This document shows, piece by piece, positions 1-6,921 of a stretch of DNA of 34,028 nucleotides. The stretch is from contig JAFUCO010000013.1 in NCBI GenBank assembly GCA_017459635.1, forward strand, positions 1-34,028, written 5' to 3'. The translations under genes and the position numbers were made by a program. The stretch is from Blautia sp. (GTDB lineage Bacteria > Bacillota > Clostridia > Lachnospirales > Lachnospiraceae). The notes beneath the pieces were generated by a model. The model was not told the origin of the DNA and searched no databases. It saw only the letters and a program-made list of their open reading frames with translations. Positions within the stretch are counted from its first letter, which is position 1. Every line of letters starts with the position of its first letter.

Positions 1-19
1 ACCACTTGGCTATCTCTCT
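1..19 (-). tRNA. Partial 5' end of a tRNA cut by the window edge
   Basis: Read on the minus strand, the last bases give AGAGATAGCCAAGTGGT. This matches the T8-A9 and D-arm pattern (TAGCCAAGTGGT) common in Cys- and Gln-type tRNAs. Only the acceptor 5' strand and D-arm start are inside the window, so neither the anticodon nor the 3' acceptor strand can be checked. The strong promoter at 142-170 points toward it, which supports a stable-RNA gene here. The identity is a guess, and an rRNA-leader segment is the alternative. Confidence 0.35.
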
Positions 20-141
20 TAATTACTGTCGGTTCGTTAAAACCGTCACAAAAATGTAAAGAAATCTTCGAGACTCGTATGTGTTTCACTGTTCAGTTGC
101 CAAGGTTCATTTAAGTTGCTGCCGCTTACGACAGCTTGACT

Positions 142-170
142 AATATAACACATTCAAACTGTCCTGTCAA
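142..170 (-). promoter_or_regulatory. Strong sigma-A promoter for the stable-RNA unit running off the left edge
   Basis: On the minus strand a perfect -35 TTGACA (165-170) is followed after 17 bases by TATATT (142-147). The 120-base leader beyond it contains AACCTTGGCAACTGAACAG, which resembles the conserved leaders found near rRNA/tRNA operons of Clostridia (from memory, not searched). The promoter lies just downstream of the two tRNA-Ser genes and reads toward the partial tRNA at position 1. Confidence 0.6.
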
Positions 171-210
171 CAACTTTTTTATTTTTTGTTTTAATTTCTT
201 AAAACAAAAC

Positions 211-299
211 GGAGAAGGTGGGATTTGAACCCACGCGCCGCTATTAACGACCTACTCCCTTTCCAGGGGAGCCCCTTCGGCCAGCTTGGGTACTTCTCC
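211..299 (-). tRNA. tRNA-Ser (anticodon GGA)
   Basis: The 89-base gene has a 7-bp acceptor stem, GGAGAAG (293-299) with CTTCTCC (211-217). It has a T-arm with GGTTCAAATCC and a long variable arm typical of class II tRNAs. The anticodon loop reads CTGGAAA, giving GGA at 262-264, which decodes UCC and UCU. CCA is not encoded. Confidence 0.95.
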
Positions 300-370
300 T
301 CACAGCCCGACTTACATCACAATATGAAGCTAAGCTTATTTGCATTCACGGCAGACATCCTGCCGTAAGC

Positions 371-455
371 GGAGAGAGTGGGATTCGAACCCACGCGCCC
401 TTGCGGACAAACGGTTTTCAAGACCGCCTCGTTATGACCACTTCGATATCTCTCC
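371..455 (-). tRNA. tRNA-Ser (anticodon TGA)
   Basis: The 85-base gene has acceptor stem GGAGAGA (449-455) paired with TCTCTCC (371-377), a T-loop GGTTCGAATCC and a long variable arm. The anticodon loop CTTGAAA gives TGA at 418-420, which decodes UCA. It lies 71 bases upstream of tRNA-Ser(GGA) on the same strand, so the two are probably co-transcribed. Confidence 0.95.
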
Positions 456-550
456 AAAGCGCTTTCATCAAAACGCAAAAAAGATTATAACATCACGATA
501 TTGCCTTGTCAACAACCAATTTGTATTTTTTTCAGGTTTTAGTTACCATT

Positions 551-628
551 GGTTACAATTCACGACCCAGCCGTAAGCGGCTGGGGCCTGCATTCGGAAT
601 CTCGCCCTTACGTCCGTGAATAGTAACT
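551..628. repeat. Short copy of the intergenic palindromic element
   Basis: It begins GGTTACAATTCACG and ends CGTGAATAGTAAC, so the ends form a 13-bp inverted repeat with one mismatch. Inside is the hairpin CAGCCGTAAGCGGCTG and the segment CATTCGGAATCTCGCCCTT, both shared with the full copies at 6646-6826 and 14905-15087. The copy lacks the 24-bp long hairpin of those copies, so it looks internally deleted. It lies between the tRNA genes and the 3' end of ispD; nothing else is visible in 456-684. Confidence 0.7.
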
Positions 629-684
629 ATCATTCATAGCCGCACGTCTGAGCAGTTATGTTCGTAAGCCCGATGCAGAGCCAT

Positions 685-1392
685 TCATGTTTCTTCATTA
701 AGAAAACAGTCTGCCAGCACCATGTCTGATGCTGTGGTTATCTTGATATTTGTATAGGCTCCCATCACAAGCTTTACCGGGCCGTTTCCGGCACGTTCCA
801 CTACCATTGCGTCATCTGTTATGCCTTCCATGCCATCCTTTATGCATTTTTCGTATGATGACATGATAAGATCATAGCGGAAGATCTGCGGTGTCTGTAC
901 TATCCAGAGTCTGTCACGCGGGAGTGTTTCTTTTACAGTGCCGTCTTCTCCCGACAGCTTGATCGTATCTTTTGAGGGAACCCCGACAACGCAGGCTCCG
1001 GCTTTTTTGACCTCTTCATACCCTCTCTCAATAATGCTTTCCGATATAAGAGGCCTGGCGCTGTCATGTATGAACACGTAGTCCGGAGAAATACACGCTT
1101 TCAGGCCTTCATAAACAGAGTCATAGCGTTCCTTTCCTCCCGGGACAATGGCTGAAACCTTTGAGATCCCCATTTTTTCAACATAGTCCCGGCGGCATTT
1201 TAGAACGGCATCCTCCGCGCACACGATCACAATGTCATCTATTATACTGCTTTTCTCAAAGCAGAGCAGCGAATAGCAGATCACCGGAATCCCACGCAGG
1301 AGCATGTACTGTTTCTCTATATCACTGTGCATGCGGCTTCCCCTGCCGCCCGCCAGAACTATCGCTGTACATTTATTCTTTTCTTTTATCAT
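685..1392 (-). CDS. ispD: 2-C-methyl-D-erythritol 4-phosphate cytidylyltransferase
   Basis: IspD transfers CMP from CTP to methylerythritol phosphate in the non-mevalonate isoprenoid pathway in the cytosol. The 235-residue length is normal for the family. The N-terminal nucleotide-binding signature [12 protein letters not shown] is followed by the conserved KQY (about residue 27), and HDSARPLI provides the metal/CTP-binding Asp. It overlaps the 3' end of tsaD by 4 or more bases (start at 1392, tsaD stop at 1389) and is the last gene of the tsaE-tsaB-rimI-rnz-tsaD-ispD operon, so translational coupling is likely. YgbB (IspF) is not beside it. The call is secure at family level; an IspD-like cytidylyltransferase of cell-wall polyol pathways (TarI/LicC) is the less likely alternative. 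Confidence 0.9.
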   Translation of the reverse strand: MIKEKNKCTAIVLAGGRGSRMHSDIEKQYMLLRGIPVICYSLLCFEKSSIIDDIVIVCAEDAVLKCRRDYVEKMGISKVSAIVPGGKERYDSVYEGLKACISPDYVFIHDSARPLISESIIERGYEEVKKAGACVVGVPSKDTIKLSGEDGTVKETLPRDRLWIVQTPQIFRYDLIMSSYEKCIKDGMEGITDDAMVVERAGNGPVKLVMGAYTNIKITTASDMVLADCFLNEET

Positions 1393-2396
1393 CTTTCTCC
1401 AAGCCTGAGGTTGGGCACTGCATTAAGGTCGAGCCCGTGCCTTGTTCCCTTCAGATATTCATAGTAAGCTGCGCAGCCTATCATCGCCGCATTATCCGTA
1501 CATAATACAGGTGAAGGTCTGAAAAATGAGTATCCTCTTTCTTTACAGGCATTGTCCATTGCATTCCGAAGAGCCGAGTTTGAGGCAACGCCTCCGGCTA
1601 TGGCTATCCTGTCCATTTTTAAGTCTTCTGCCGCCTTCATTGTATGGCTTACCAGCACATCTACAACAGATTTCTGGAAGGAAGCCGCCAGATCAGCGCG
1701 GTTAACTGCTGTACCTGTCATTCTCGCGTGATTTAAATAGTTGAGTACAGCCGATTTTACGCCGCTGAAGCTGAAATCGTAAGGATTGTCAGAGAGCTTT
1801 CCCTGTGGAAAGGTTATTGCTTCCGGATTACCCTCTTTCGAAAACCTGTCGATCTTCGGTCCTCCGGGATATCCGAGCCCTATTGCCCGGGCGACCTTGT
1901 CGAAGGCTTCCCCGGCTGCGTCGTCTCTGGTCCTGCCCAGTATCTCAAATCCCCCATAATCCCTTACTATAACAAGATGTGTATGTCCGCCGGAAACTAT
2001 CAGACAGAGAAACGGAGGCTCCAGGGATGGATTTTCTATATAATTTGCCGACACATGTCCTTCTATATGATGAACACCGACAAGCGGGAGCTTCCGCGCA
2101 TAAGCGATTGCTTTAGCCTCGGATACCCCCACAAGCAGAGCGCCTACAAGCCCCGGTCCATAGGTCACACCTATCGCGTCAATATCGTCAAGTGTCGTTC
2201 CTGAATCCGACAGAGCCTGCTCTATCACCTGGTTGATCTTTTCAATATGCTTTCTGGAAGCTATCTCCGGCACAACTCCGCCATAAAGTGTATGAAGGTC
2301 TATCTGCGACGAAATGACATTCGACAGTACTTCCCGTCCGTTCCTGACAACTGCCGCAGCGGTTTCGTCGCAGGAAGTCTCTATGGCAAGTATCAT
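1389..2396 (-). CDS. tsaD: tRNA N6-adenosine threonylcarbamoyltransferase
   Basis: TsaD transfers the threonylcarbamoyl group to A37 of ANN-decoding tRNAs, working with TsaB and TsaE, both encoded upstream here. It carries the N-terminal [12 protein letters not shown] motif, the metal ligands HHIEGH (His110 and His114) and the [10 protein letters not shown] signature. The chosen start at 2396 gives 335 residues, the family norm. An in-frame ATG at 2471 adds 25 residues (MNSADFC...) that do not look like the family. However, that start has a GAGGATGA ribosome binding site overlapping the rnz stop, so a longer, coupled product is possible. Function is near certain; only the start is open. Confidence 0.93.
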   Translation of the reverse strand: MILAIETSCDETAAAVVRNGREVLSNVISSQIDLHTLYGGVVPEIASRKHIEKINQVIEQALSDSGTTLDDIDAIGVTYGPGLVGALLVGVSEAKAIAYARKLPLVGVHHIEGHVSANYIENPSLEPPFLCLIVSGGHTHLVIVRDYGGFEILGRTRDDAAGEAFDKVARAIGLGYPGGPKIDRFSKEGNPEAITFPQGKLSDNPYDFSFSGVKSAVLNYLNHARMTGTAVNRADLAASFQKSVVDVLVSHTMKAAEDLKMDRIAIAGGVASNSALRNAMDNACKERGYSFFRPSPVLCTDNAAMIGCAAYYEYLKGTRHGLDLNAVPNLRLGER

Positions 2397-2474
2397 TATA
2401 TCGTCTTCCGCCGTTTTGGTTTTCTTATTCACTGTATATAAATAATTGCTGCAAAAATCTGCACTGTTCATCTG

Positions 2475-3389
2475 TCACTCATCCTCAAATTTCAGATCTG
2501 TACTTTTGCCGCCCTTACCCGGATACGCGTTTGCAAAGATCCCGCGTACAGATTCCATGTAATCCTCCGGTCTTACCAGAGACGGACTGTAATGAGTAAG
2601 CCACATTTCGTTAACACCGGCCCTTGAAGCAAGGAAGGCGGCTTCTGTAAAGGTCATATGCTTATGCTCCTTTGCCTTTTCAAGCATATCATCTTCACCG
2701 TACATTCCCTCACATATAAACAGATCAGAGCCGGCGGCATTTTTTATTATAGAATCGACCGGCCGTGTATCCGTAGAATAGGTCACAGATAAACCTTTAC
2801 GGGGCGGGCCGAGCACCATATCCGGTGTATAAATGCGTCCATCCTCCGCCTGTATGGTCTCACCCTTCTGAAGCGGATTCCAGTACTTAAGCGGAATTTC
2901 CTGTGCCCTTGCACGGTCCGCATCGAACCTTCCTCCTCTTAGAATATCCAGCCTGTATCCATAGCAGAGCACATTATGGTTTACACGAAAGGCCGTAATC
3001 CTGTACCCTGATATCTCAAACACCTGTTCAGATCCGTTTATCTCTATAAAACGAAGTTCAAACGGAAGCTCCGGGGCGATAACCCTCAGAGCGTTTACCA
3101 CCCGCTCAAGTCCCTTCGGGCCTATCAGCGTAAGCGGTTCAGTCCTGTCCGCATTTCCCATCGTAAGAAGCAGACCCGGCAGTCCACTGATATGATCCCC
3201 GTGGTAATGCGTAAAGCATACCACATCGATCGGCTTGAAGCTCCAGCCTTTTTCCTTGATGGCTATCTGGGTTCCCTCTCCGCAGTCTATCAGAAGGCTG
3301 CTGCCATTGTATCTTGTCATCAGTGCTGTCAGCCATCTTCTCGGAAGCGGCATCATCCCTCCGCATCCAAGCAGGCATACTTCCAACAT
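2475..3389 (-). CDS. rnz: Ribonuclease Z (metallo-beta-lactamase fold tRNA 3' endonuclease)
   Basis: RNase Z cleaves the 3' trailer of tRNA precursors that lack an encoded CCA. The 304-residue protein has the zinc motif THYHGDH (His61, His63, Asp65, His66), the following SGLPGLL, the LGPPRKG segment and a C-terminal WLTHYSP motif, all typical of the bacterial long RNase Z family. The start at 3389 is chosen because AAAGGAC lies properly spaced before it and MLEVCLLGCGG is the usual N-terminus; a longer frame reaches 3455. The nearby tRNA-Ser genes lack encoded CCA, which fits a need for this enzyme. It sits between rimI and tsaD. Confidence 0.88.
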   Translation of the reverse strand: MLEVCLLGCGGMMPLPRRWLTALMTRYNGSSLLIDCGEGTQIAIKEKGWSFKPIDVVCFTHYHGDHISGLPGLLLTMGNADRTEPLTLIGPKGLERVVNALRVIAPELPFELRFIEINGSEQVFEISGYRITAFRVNHNVLCYGYRLDILRGGRFDADRARAQEIPLKYWNPLQKGETIQAEDGRIYTPDMVLGPPRKGLSVTYSTDTRPVDSIIKNAAGSDLFICEGMYGEDDMLEKAKEHKHMTFTEAAFLASRAGVNEMWLTHYSPSLVRPEDYMESVRGIFANAYPGKGGKSTDLKFEDE

Positions 3390-3481
3390 ATTCTGTCCTT
3401 TCCGTCCTTTTTTTAAAGGCACTCTGTTGTCTATTTCAAAAATCTCTATAGTCAAATACGCAAATGCTGTAATCCATCTTA

Positions 3482-3919
3482 TTATATAACCACAGTCATC
3501 AGAACAGCGTTCTCCACAGGTTCGGTATAGTAATCCCTGCGGAGCCCGTCTTCTTTAAATTTCATGCGCTTATAAAGCCTCCTGGCTTCGCTGTTGCTCT
3601 CCCGTACCTCAAGATGTACATATTTAATCCCCTGCTCACCTGCAAGCAGCAGCAGGCTCCTTAGCAGGAAGGTCCCGATGCCTTCTTTTCTGCGGCTTTT
3701 CTTCACGGCTATGTTTACGATATCCGCTTCATCCAGCACCATAAGAAGTCCGCCGTATCCGATCAGCTCCCCTTTTTCCTCCACAACAAGAAAGAGTGTG
3801 TCTTTTCTTATAAGGAAAGTAAAAAACCCCTCCTCCGTCCATGCTTCTGCAGAAAAGGTCTCCCTCTCGATCTTCATAACTTCAGGCAGGTCATCGATCT
3901 CCATAATGCGGATTGTCAT
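3482..3919 (-). CDS. rimI: Ribosomal protein S18-alanine N-acetyltransferase
   Basis: This is a 145-residue GNAT-fold acetyltransferase predicted to acetylate the N-terminus of ribosomal protein S18. The acetyl-CoA loop RRKEGIGTFLL (about residues 80-90) and the SNSEARRLYKRMKF segment are the classic RimI motifs. Its start overlaps the tsaB stop by four bases (3916-3919), and the tsaB-rimI pairing is conserved in Firmicutes. In some bacteria the family member may acetylate other proteins, so the substrate is inferred from context. Confidence 0.88.
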   Translation of the reverse strand: MTIRIMEIDDLPEVMKIERETFSAEAWTEEGFFTFLIRKDTLFLVVEEKGELIGYGGLLMVLDEADIVNIAVKKSRRKEGIGTFLLRSLLLLAGEQGIKYVHLEVRESNSEARRLYKRMKFKEDGLRRDYYTEPVENAVLMTVVI

Positions 3920-4668
3920 ACCGCATCACCCGGACAGGCTGCGTCCGAAGGGTTCTTTCCTTCTCTTTTCAGTTCTCTCGCTTTCCTTTCACGCTCTGCC
4001 TGGGACAGGCGAAGATATTCAGGCCTGTGATCGGCCGCGCTCTCATATTTTCCTTCTATAAAATACTGCCTGCCGAGCCATGCTACAGCCCCGGCCCGCT
4101 GCCTGTTAAGATGAGCCGGTGCAAACTCTGCAGGAACACGCATACTTTCCTTTATGGTCTTTTCAAAAACAGGAACCCCGTCACCGAGAAAGATTGTCTT
4201 CTCACCGATGTCATTGAGCTTATCGATCAGCTCTCCTATTCCCATAGCCTCCTGGCCTGAAACTGTATTGAGACGTCCTTCATCAAAGCGGTATATCCCT
4301 GTATACACCTGTTCTCGTCTTGCATCCATTATCGGGCAGATCAGTCCGGGAGAGCCATACAGATTGCAGGCCATTGCAGCAAGCGCAGGAACCCCGACCA
4401 GAGGAATACCAAGCGCCAGCCCGAGGCCTTTTGCCGACGCCGAACCAATGCGCAGACCTGTAAAGGAACCCGGCCCTGCGGCAACCGCTATTGCATCCAC
4501 CTCTGACAGGTCAAGTTCTGTCATCCGTACTATCTCATCCAGCATGGGAAGCAGTGTCTGTGAATGAGTTTTTTTGTGATCTATCGTATATTCCGCACGC
4601 AGAGTCCCGTCCTCAAGAATTGCCGCCGAAGCCACGTTTCCTGAGCTTTCAAGCGCTATTATCTTCAT
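3916..4668 (-). CDS. tsaB: tRNA threonylcarbamoyladenosine biosynthesis protein TsaB
   Basis: TsaB is the catalytically inactive ASKHA-fold partner that dimerises with TsaD in the t6A complex. The N-terminus MKIIALESSGNVASAAILE and the GPGSFTGLRIG loop (about residues 66-76) identify the family. At 250 residues it is of normal length, with a slightly extended C-terminus rich in Arg, Glu and Lys. It overlaps tsaE upstream and rimI downstream by four bases each, so the three are clearly co-translated. Confidence 0.93.
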   Translation of the reverse strand: MKIIALESSGNVASAAILEDGTLRAEYTIDHKKTHSQTLLPMLDEIVRMTELDLSEVDAIAVAAGPGSFTGLRIGSASAKGLGLALGIPLVGVPALAAMACNLYGSPGLICPIMDARREQVYTGIYRFDEGRLNTVSGQEAMGIGELIDKLNDIGEKTIFLGDGVPVFEKTIKESMRVPAEFAPAHLNRQRAGAVAWLGRQYFIEGKYESAADHRPEYLRLSQAERERKARELKREGKNPSDAACPGDAV

Positions 4669-5117
4669 GCTTTTTCTCCTCTTATGTCTCCCTCTTCAGC
4701 CACGGTTATCCTGCGATAGTCAAATCCGCGCGATACGTCCTTCTCAATCTTTATGCGTATGCTGCCCGGAGGAAGTATCTCCTCTATTCTCTCAGGCCAT
4801 TCAATCATACATACTCCGCCGCCGAAGAAATAATCATCATATCCGATCTCCTCCATCTCATCGATGTCCTCGATCCGGTACGTATCAAAGTGAAAAAAGG
4901 GCAGACGCCCTTCATGATATTCCTGTACTATCGTAAAAGTCGGACTGTTCACCGGTTCCTTTATTCCAAGCCCCGAGGCGACCCCCTGTGTAAAAACGGT
5001 CTTGCCGACTCCAAGATCTCCCATAAGTGCATATATCTGCCCCGGAACAGCTTTCTCACCGAACTGCTGCCCGGCACGGAATGTATCCTCTGCCGAAAAG
5101 CTTTCCAAAACCAGCAT
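4665..5117 (-). CDS. tsaE: tRNA threonylcarbamoyladenosine biosynthesis ATPase TsaE
   Basis: TsaE is the P-loop ATPase that resets the TsaB-TsaD complex during t6A synthesis. The Walker A motif GDLGVGKT is at residues 33-40, followed by NSPTFTIVQEY and a late YRIED...GYDDYF segment typical of the family. The start at 5117 gives 150 residues and has a GAGGGG ribosome binding site; the frame extends open to 5168 without family similarity. It is the first gene of the operon, behind a divergent promoter. Confidence 0.93.
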   Translation of the reverse strand: MLVLESFSAEDTFRAGQQFGEKAVPGQIYALMGDLGVGKTVFTQGVASGLGIKEPVNSPTFTIVQEYHEGRLPFFHFDTYRIEDIDEMEEIGYDDYFFGGGVCMIEWPERIEEILPPGSIRIKIEKDVSRGFDYRRITVAEEGDIRGEKA

Positions 5118-5147
5118 GTTACCCCTCTTTCCATATTCAGGATTACT

Positions 5148-5176
5148 TTGACAAACATTAACGTGCATATTATAAT
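5148..5176 (+). promoter_or_regulatory. Consensus sigma-A promoter for the cyclophilin gene
   Basis: A perfect -35 TTGACA (5148-5153) and perfect -10 TATAAT (5171-5176) are separated by exactly 17 bases. Transcription would start about 40 bases before the cyclophilin ATG at 5222. It overlaps the promoter for tsaE on the opposite strand. Confidence 0.8.
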
Positions 5177-5197
5177 AGAACGAATCACGAATTACAA
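5169..5197 (-). promoter_or_regulatory. Divergent promoter for the tsaE operon
   Basis: On the minus strand TTGTAA (5192-5197) is followed after 17 bases by TATAAT (5169-5174). The -10 box shares bases with the -10 of the plus-strand promoter, because ATTATAAT reads as a -10 on both strands. Polymerase binding at one should exclude the other. Confidence 0.6.
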
Positions 5198-5221
5198 TAT
5201 TTTTGTCAGAGGAGATTTATT

Positions 5222-5740
5222 ATGCCAAATCCAGTAGTAACAATAACAATGGAAAACGGAGACATTATTAAAGCAGAACTCTATCCTGAGATTGCTCCGA
5301 ACACGGTCAACAATTTTATAAGCCTGATAAACAAGGGCTTCTACAATGGCCTTATATTCCACCGCGTGATTAACGGGTTCATGATCCAGGGCGGCTGCCC
5401 GGATGGTACCGGAATGGGCGGCCCGGGATATCATATCAAAGGCGAATTTACACAGAACCGGTTCAAAAATGACCTTAAGCACACCGAAGGCGTACTTTCA
5501 ATGGCGAGGGCAATGCATCCGGATTCCGCCGGCTCCCAGTTCTTTATCATGCATAAGACTTCTCCGCATCTTGACGGAAGCTACGCTGCTTTCGGCAAAG
5601 TCATCGATGGAATGGATGTTGTCAACCGCATCGCCGAAACCGATACCGACTACCGCGACCGTCCGCTTGACGACCAGAAGATCGCCAAAATGACCGTCGA
5701 GACCTTTGGCACAGACTATCCAGAACCCGAAAAACTATAA
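5222..5740 (+). CDS. ppiB: Cyclophilin-type peptidyl-prolyl cis-trans isomerase
   Basis: This cytosolic (no signal peptide) 172-residue cyclophilin catalyses proline cis-trans isomerisation during protein folding. Recognisable motifs are FHRVINGFMIQGG (active-site Arg and Phe) and the GSQFFIM strand, with YAAFGKVIDGMDVV near the C-terminus. The start follows a GGAG site seven bases upstream. It is a single-gene unit: the promoter is directly upstream, and a convergent YigZ-family gene lies downstream across 99 bases with no strong terminator visible. Confidence 0.92.
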   Translation: MPNPVVTITMENGDIIKAELYPEIAPNTVNNFISLINKGFYNGLIFHRVINGFMIQGGCPDGTGMGGPGYHIKGEFTQNRFKNDLKHTEGVLSMARAMHPDSAGSQFFIMHKTSPHLDGSYAAFGKVIDGMDVVNRIAETDTDYRDRPLDDQKIAKMTVETFGTDYPEPEKL

Positions 5741-5839
5741 TCAGAGCCTATAAGATGCTGCCCGAAACGCTGCTTTGCAGGATGCAGTCCTGTGCAGTGC
5801 CCCGGCCGCACAGATCCGGCAGTCACGAATAATAATAAA

Positions 5840-6493
5840 TCACGAAAAGATCTCTGCTTTTCCGTCTACCACGGCAAACCAGAGGTCTTTTTCTTTTTCT
5901 ACCATTGCCTTCGCTCCTGTTGCCTCTGTTACTGCTTTTCTGAATGCAGCCTCCTCTTCATTCGCAACTATAACATGCATGGTGACCTGATCAGTATATT
6001 CCGTGTCAGTAACCGGTATATGTCTTTCTGCAGTAATATACTGTATGCGGCCAAAATCAGTATAATCTGTATTTATACGGAGCTGCACTCCTCTGGTCCT
6101 GGTTATCAGGGTGCTTGCCTTAAGCCCTTCCTGTACTGCGCCCGTGTAAGCCCTGACAAGGCCTCCGGTCCCCAGCAGCACTCCTCCAAAATATCTTGTC
6201 ACCACCACGGCGGTATTGTAGAGTCCTTCCCCGAGGAGTACCTCCAGCATAGGCCGCCCTGCCGTGCCTGAGGGCTCGCCGTCATCACTGCAGCGTGTAT
6301 ACTCACGGTTCTCACCCGCTGTAAAGGCATAGCAGTTGTGACGCGCATCCCAATATTTTTTCTTCATCTCATCAATAAATGAAACAGCCTCTTCCTCAGA
6401 AGCGACAGGCCTTACCGTAGCAATAAAGCGCGATCTCTTCTCTATAAGTATCCCTTCGCCTCCGCGATAGACGGTTCTGTAATTATCATTCAT
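5840..6493 (-). CDS. yigZ: YigZ/IMPACT family protein (UPF0029)
   Basis: The 217-residue protein has the IMPACT N-terminal domain with KSRFIATVRPV, DARHNCYAF, DDGEPSGTAG and the signature GGLLGTGGLVRAY-like segment (VLLGTGGLVRAY), followed by a ferredoxin-like DUF1949 half. The family is widespread; the eukaryotic relative IMPACT binds GCN1, but the bacterial role is not established (translation or proline-peptide processing has been suggested). The start at 6493 has GGAGG upstream. It is monocistronic and convergent with ppiB. Confidence 0.88.
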   Translation of the reverse strand: MNDNYRTVYRGGEGILIEKRSRFIATVRPVASEEEAVSFIDEMKKKYWDARHNCYAFTAGENREYTRCSDDGEPSGTAGRPMLEVLLGEGLYNTAVVVTRYFGGVLLGTGGLVRAYTGAVQEGLKASTLITRTRGVQLRINTDYTDFGRIQYITAERHIPVTDTEYTDQVTMHVIVANEEEAAFRKAVTEATGAKAMVEKEKDLWFAVVDGKAEIFS

Positions 6494-6645
6494 ATACAGG
6501 AAACCTCCAGACAGTTTATATAAAAAAACTTAAATGTAAAACTAAAATTACAGTTTTCTTCAATATCAGTGTATAGTGTAGCATGGAACAAGCCAAAGAT
6601 TCAACATGTTTTGCGAATGGCTTTTCCCTGGCGGGCTGTTCTGTT

Positions 6646-6826
6646 TTCACGGCCCAGCCGCAAGCGGCTGGGTTCTGAGCCCTCCATTCGGAATCTCGCC
6701 CTTGCGGGCTCCATCGCCACTTCGCGTCTGGATTCCTCATGAAGGGCTCAGACCCTGTAAGGAAATATACTCTGCTCTGCTCATGCAAGCATGGCAGAGC
6801 AGAGTATATTTCCTTACGGCCGTGAA
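6646..6826. repeat. Full copy A of the intergenic palindromic element (181 bases)
   Basis: The outer arms are TTCACGGCC (6646-6654) and GGCCGTGAA (6818-6826). Inside are CCAGCCGCAAGCGGCTGG, then a wide TCTGAGCCCT/AGGGCTCAGA pair enclosing smaller hairpins. Last comes a perfect 24-bp stem (6757-6780 with 6794-6817) with a 13-base loop that itself contains CATGC/GCATG. It is about 85% like copy B at 14905-15087. The open frame that can be read through it is a by-product. The rest of 6494-6921 holds only an AT-rich leader of the YigZ-family gene and the PBP promoter. Confidence 0.9.
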
Positions 6827-6840
6827 TAACAACATTTAAC

Positions 6841-6869
6841 TTTACTAGATCATTTTGAAATGCTATAAT
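6841..6869 (+). promoter_or_regulatory. Probable promoter of the penicillin-binding protein gene
   Basis: TTTACT (6841-6846) and TATAAT (6864-6869) are separated by 17 bases. A second TATAAT lies at 6873-6878 without a good -35. The promoter begins only 15 bases after the palindromic element, so the element sits just upstream of the -35. Confidence 0.5.
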
Positions 6870-6921
6870 CGATATAATCACATTTTTTAATATCTGTGAT
6901 CTCTTTCAGGGAGGTTATTTC

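Noticed and set aside
1161-1505. Plus-strand frame of 114 codons over the ispD/tsaD junction
   Set aside because: It is antisense to two clearly identified genes, with no start signal.
6516-6881. Open frame of 121 codons through the palindromic element, and a similar one at 14887-15144
   Set aside because: The two frames look alike only because the DNA element is repeated. They have no ribosome binding site and run through inverted repeats, so they are not genes.
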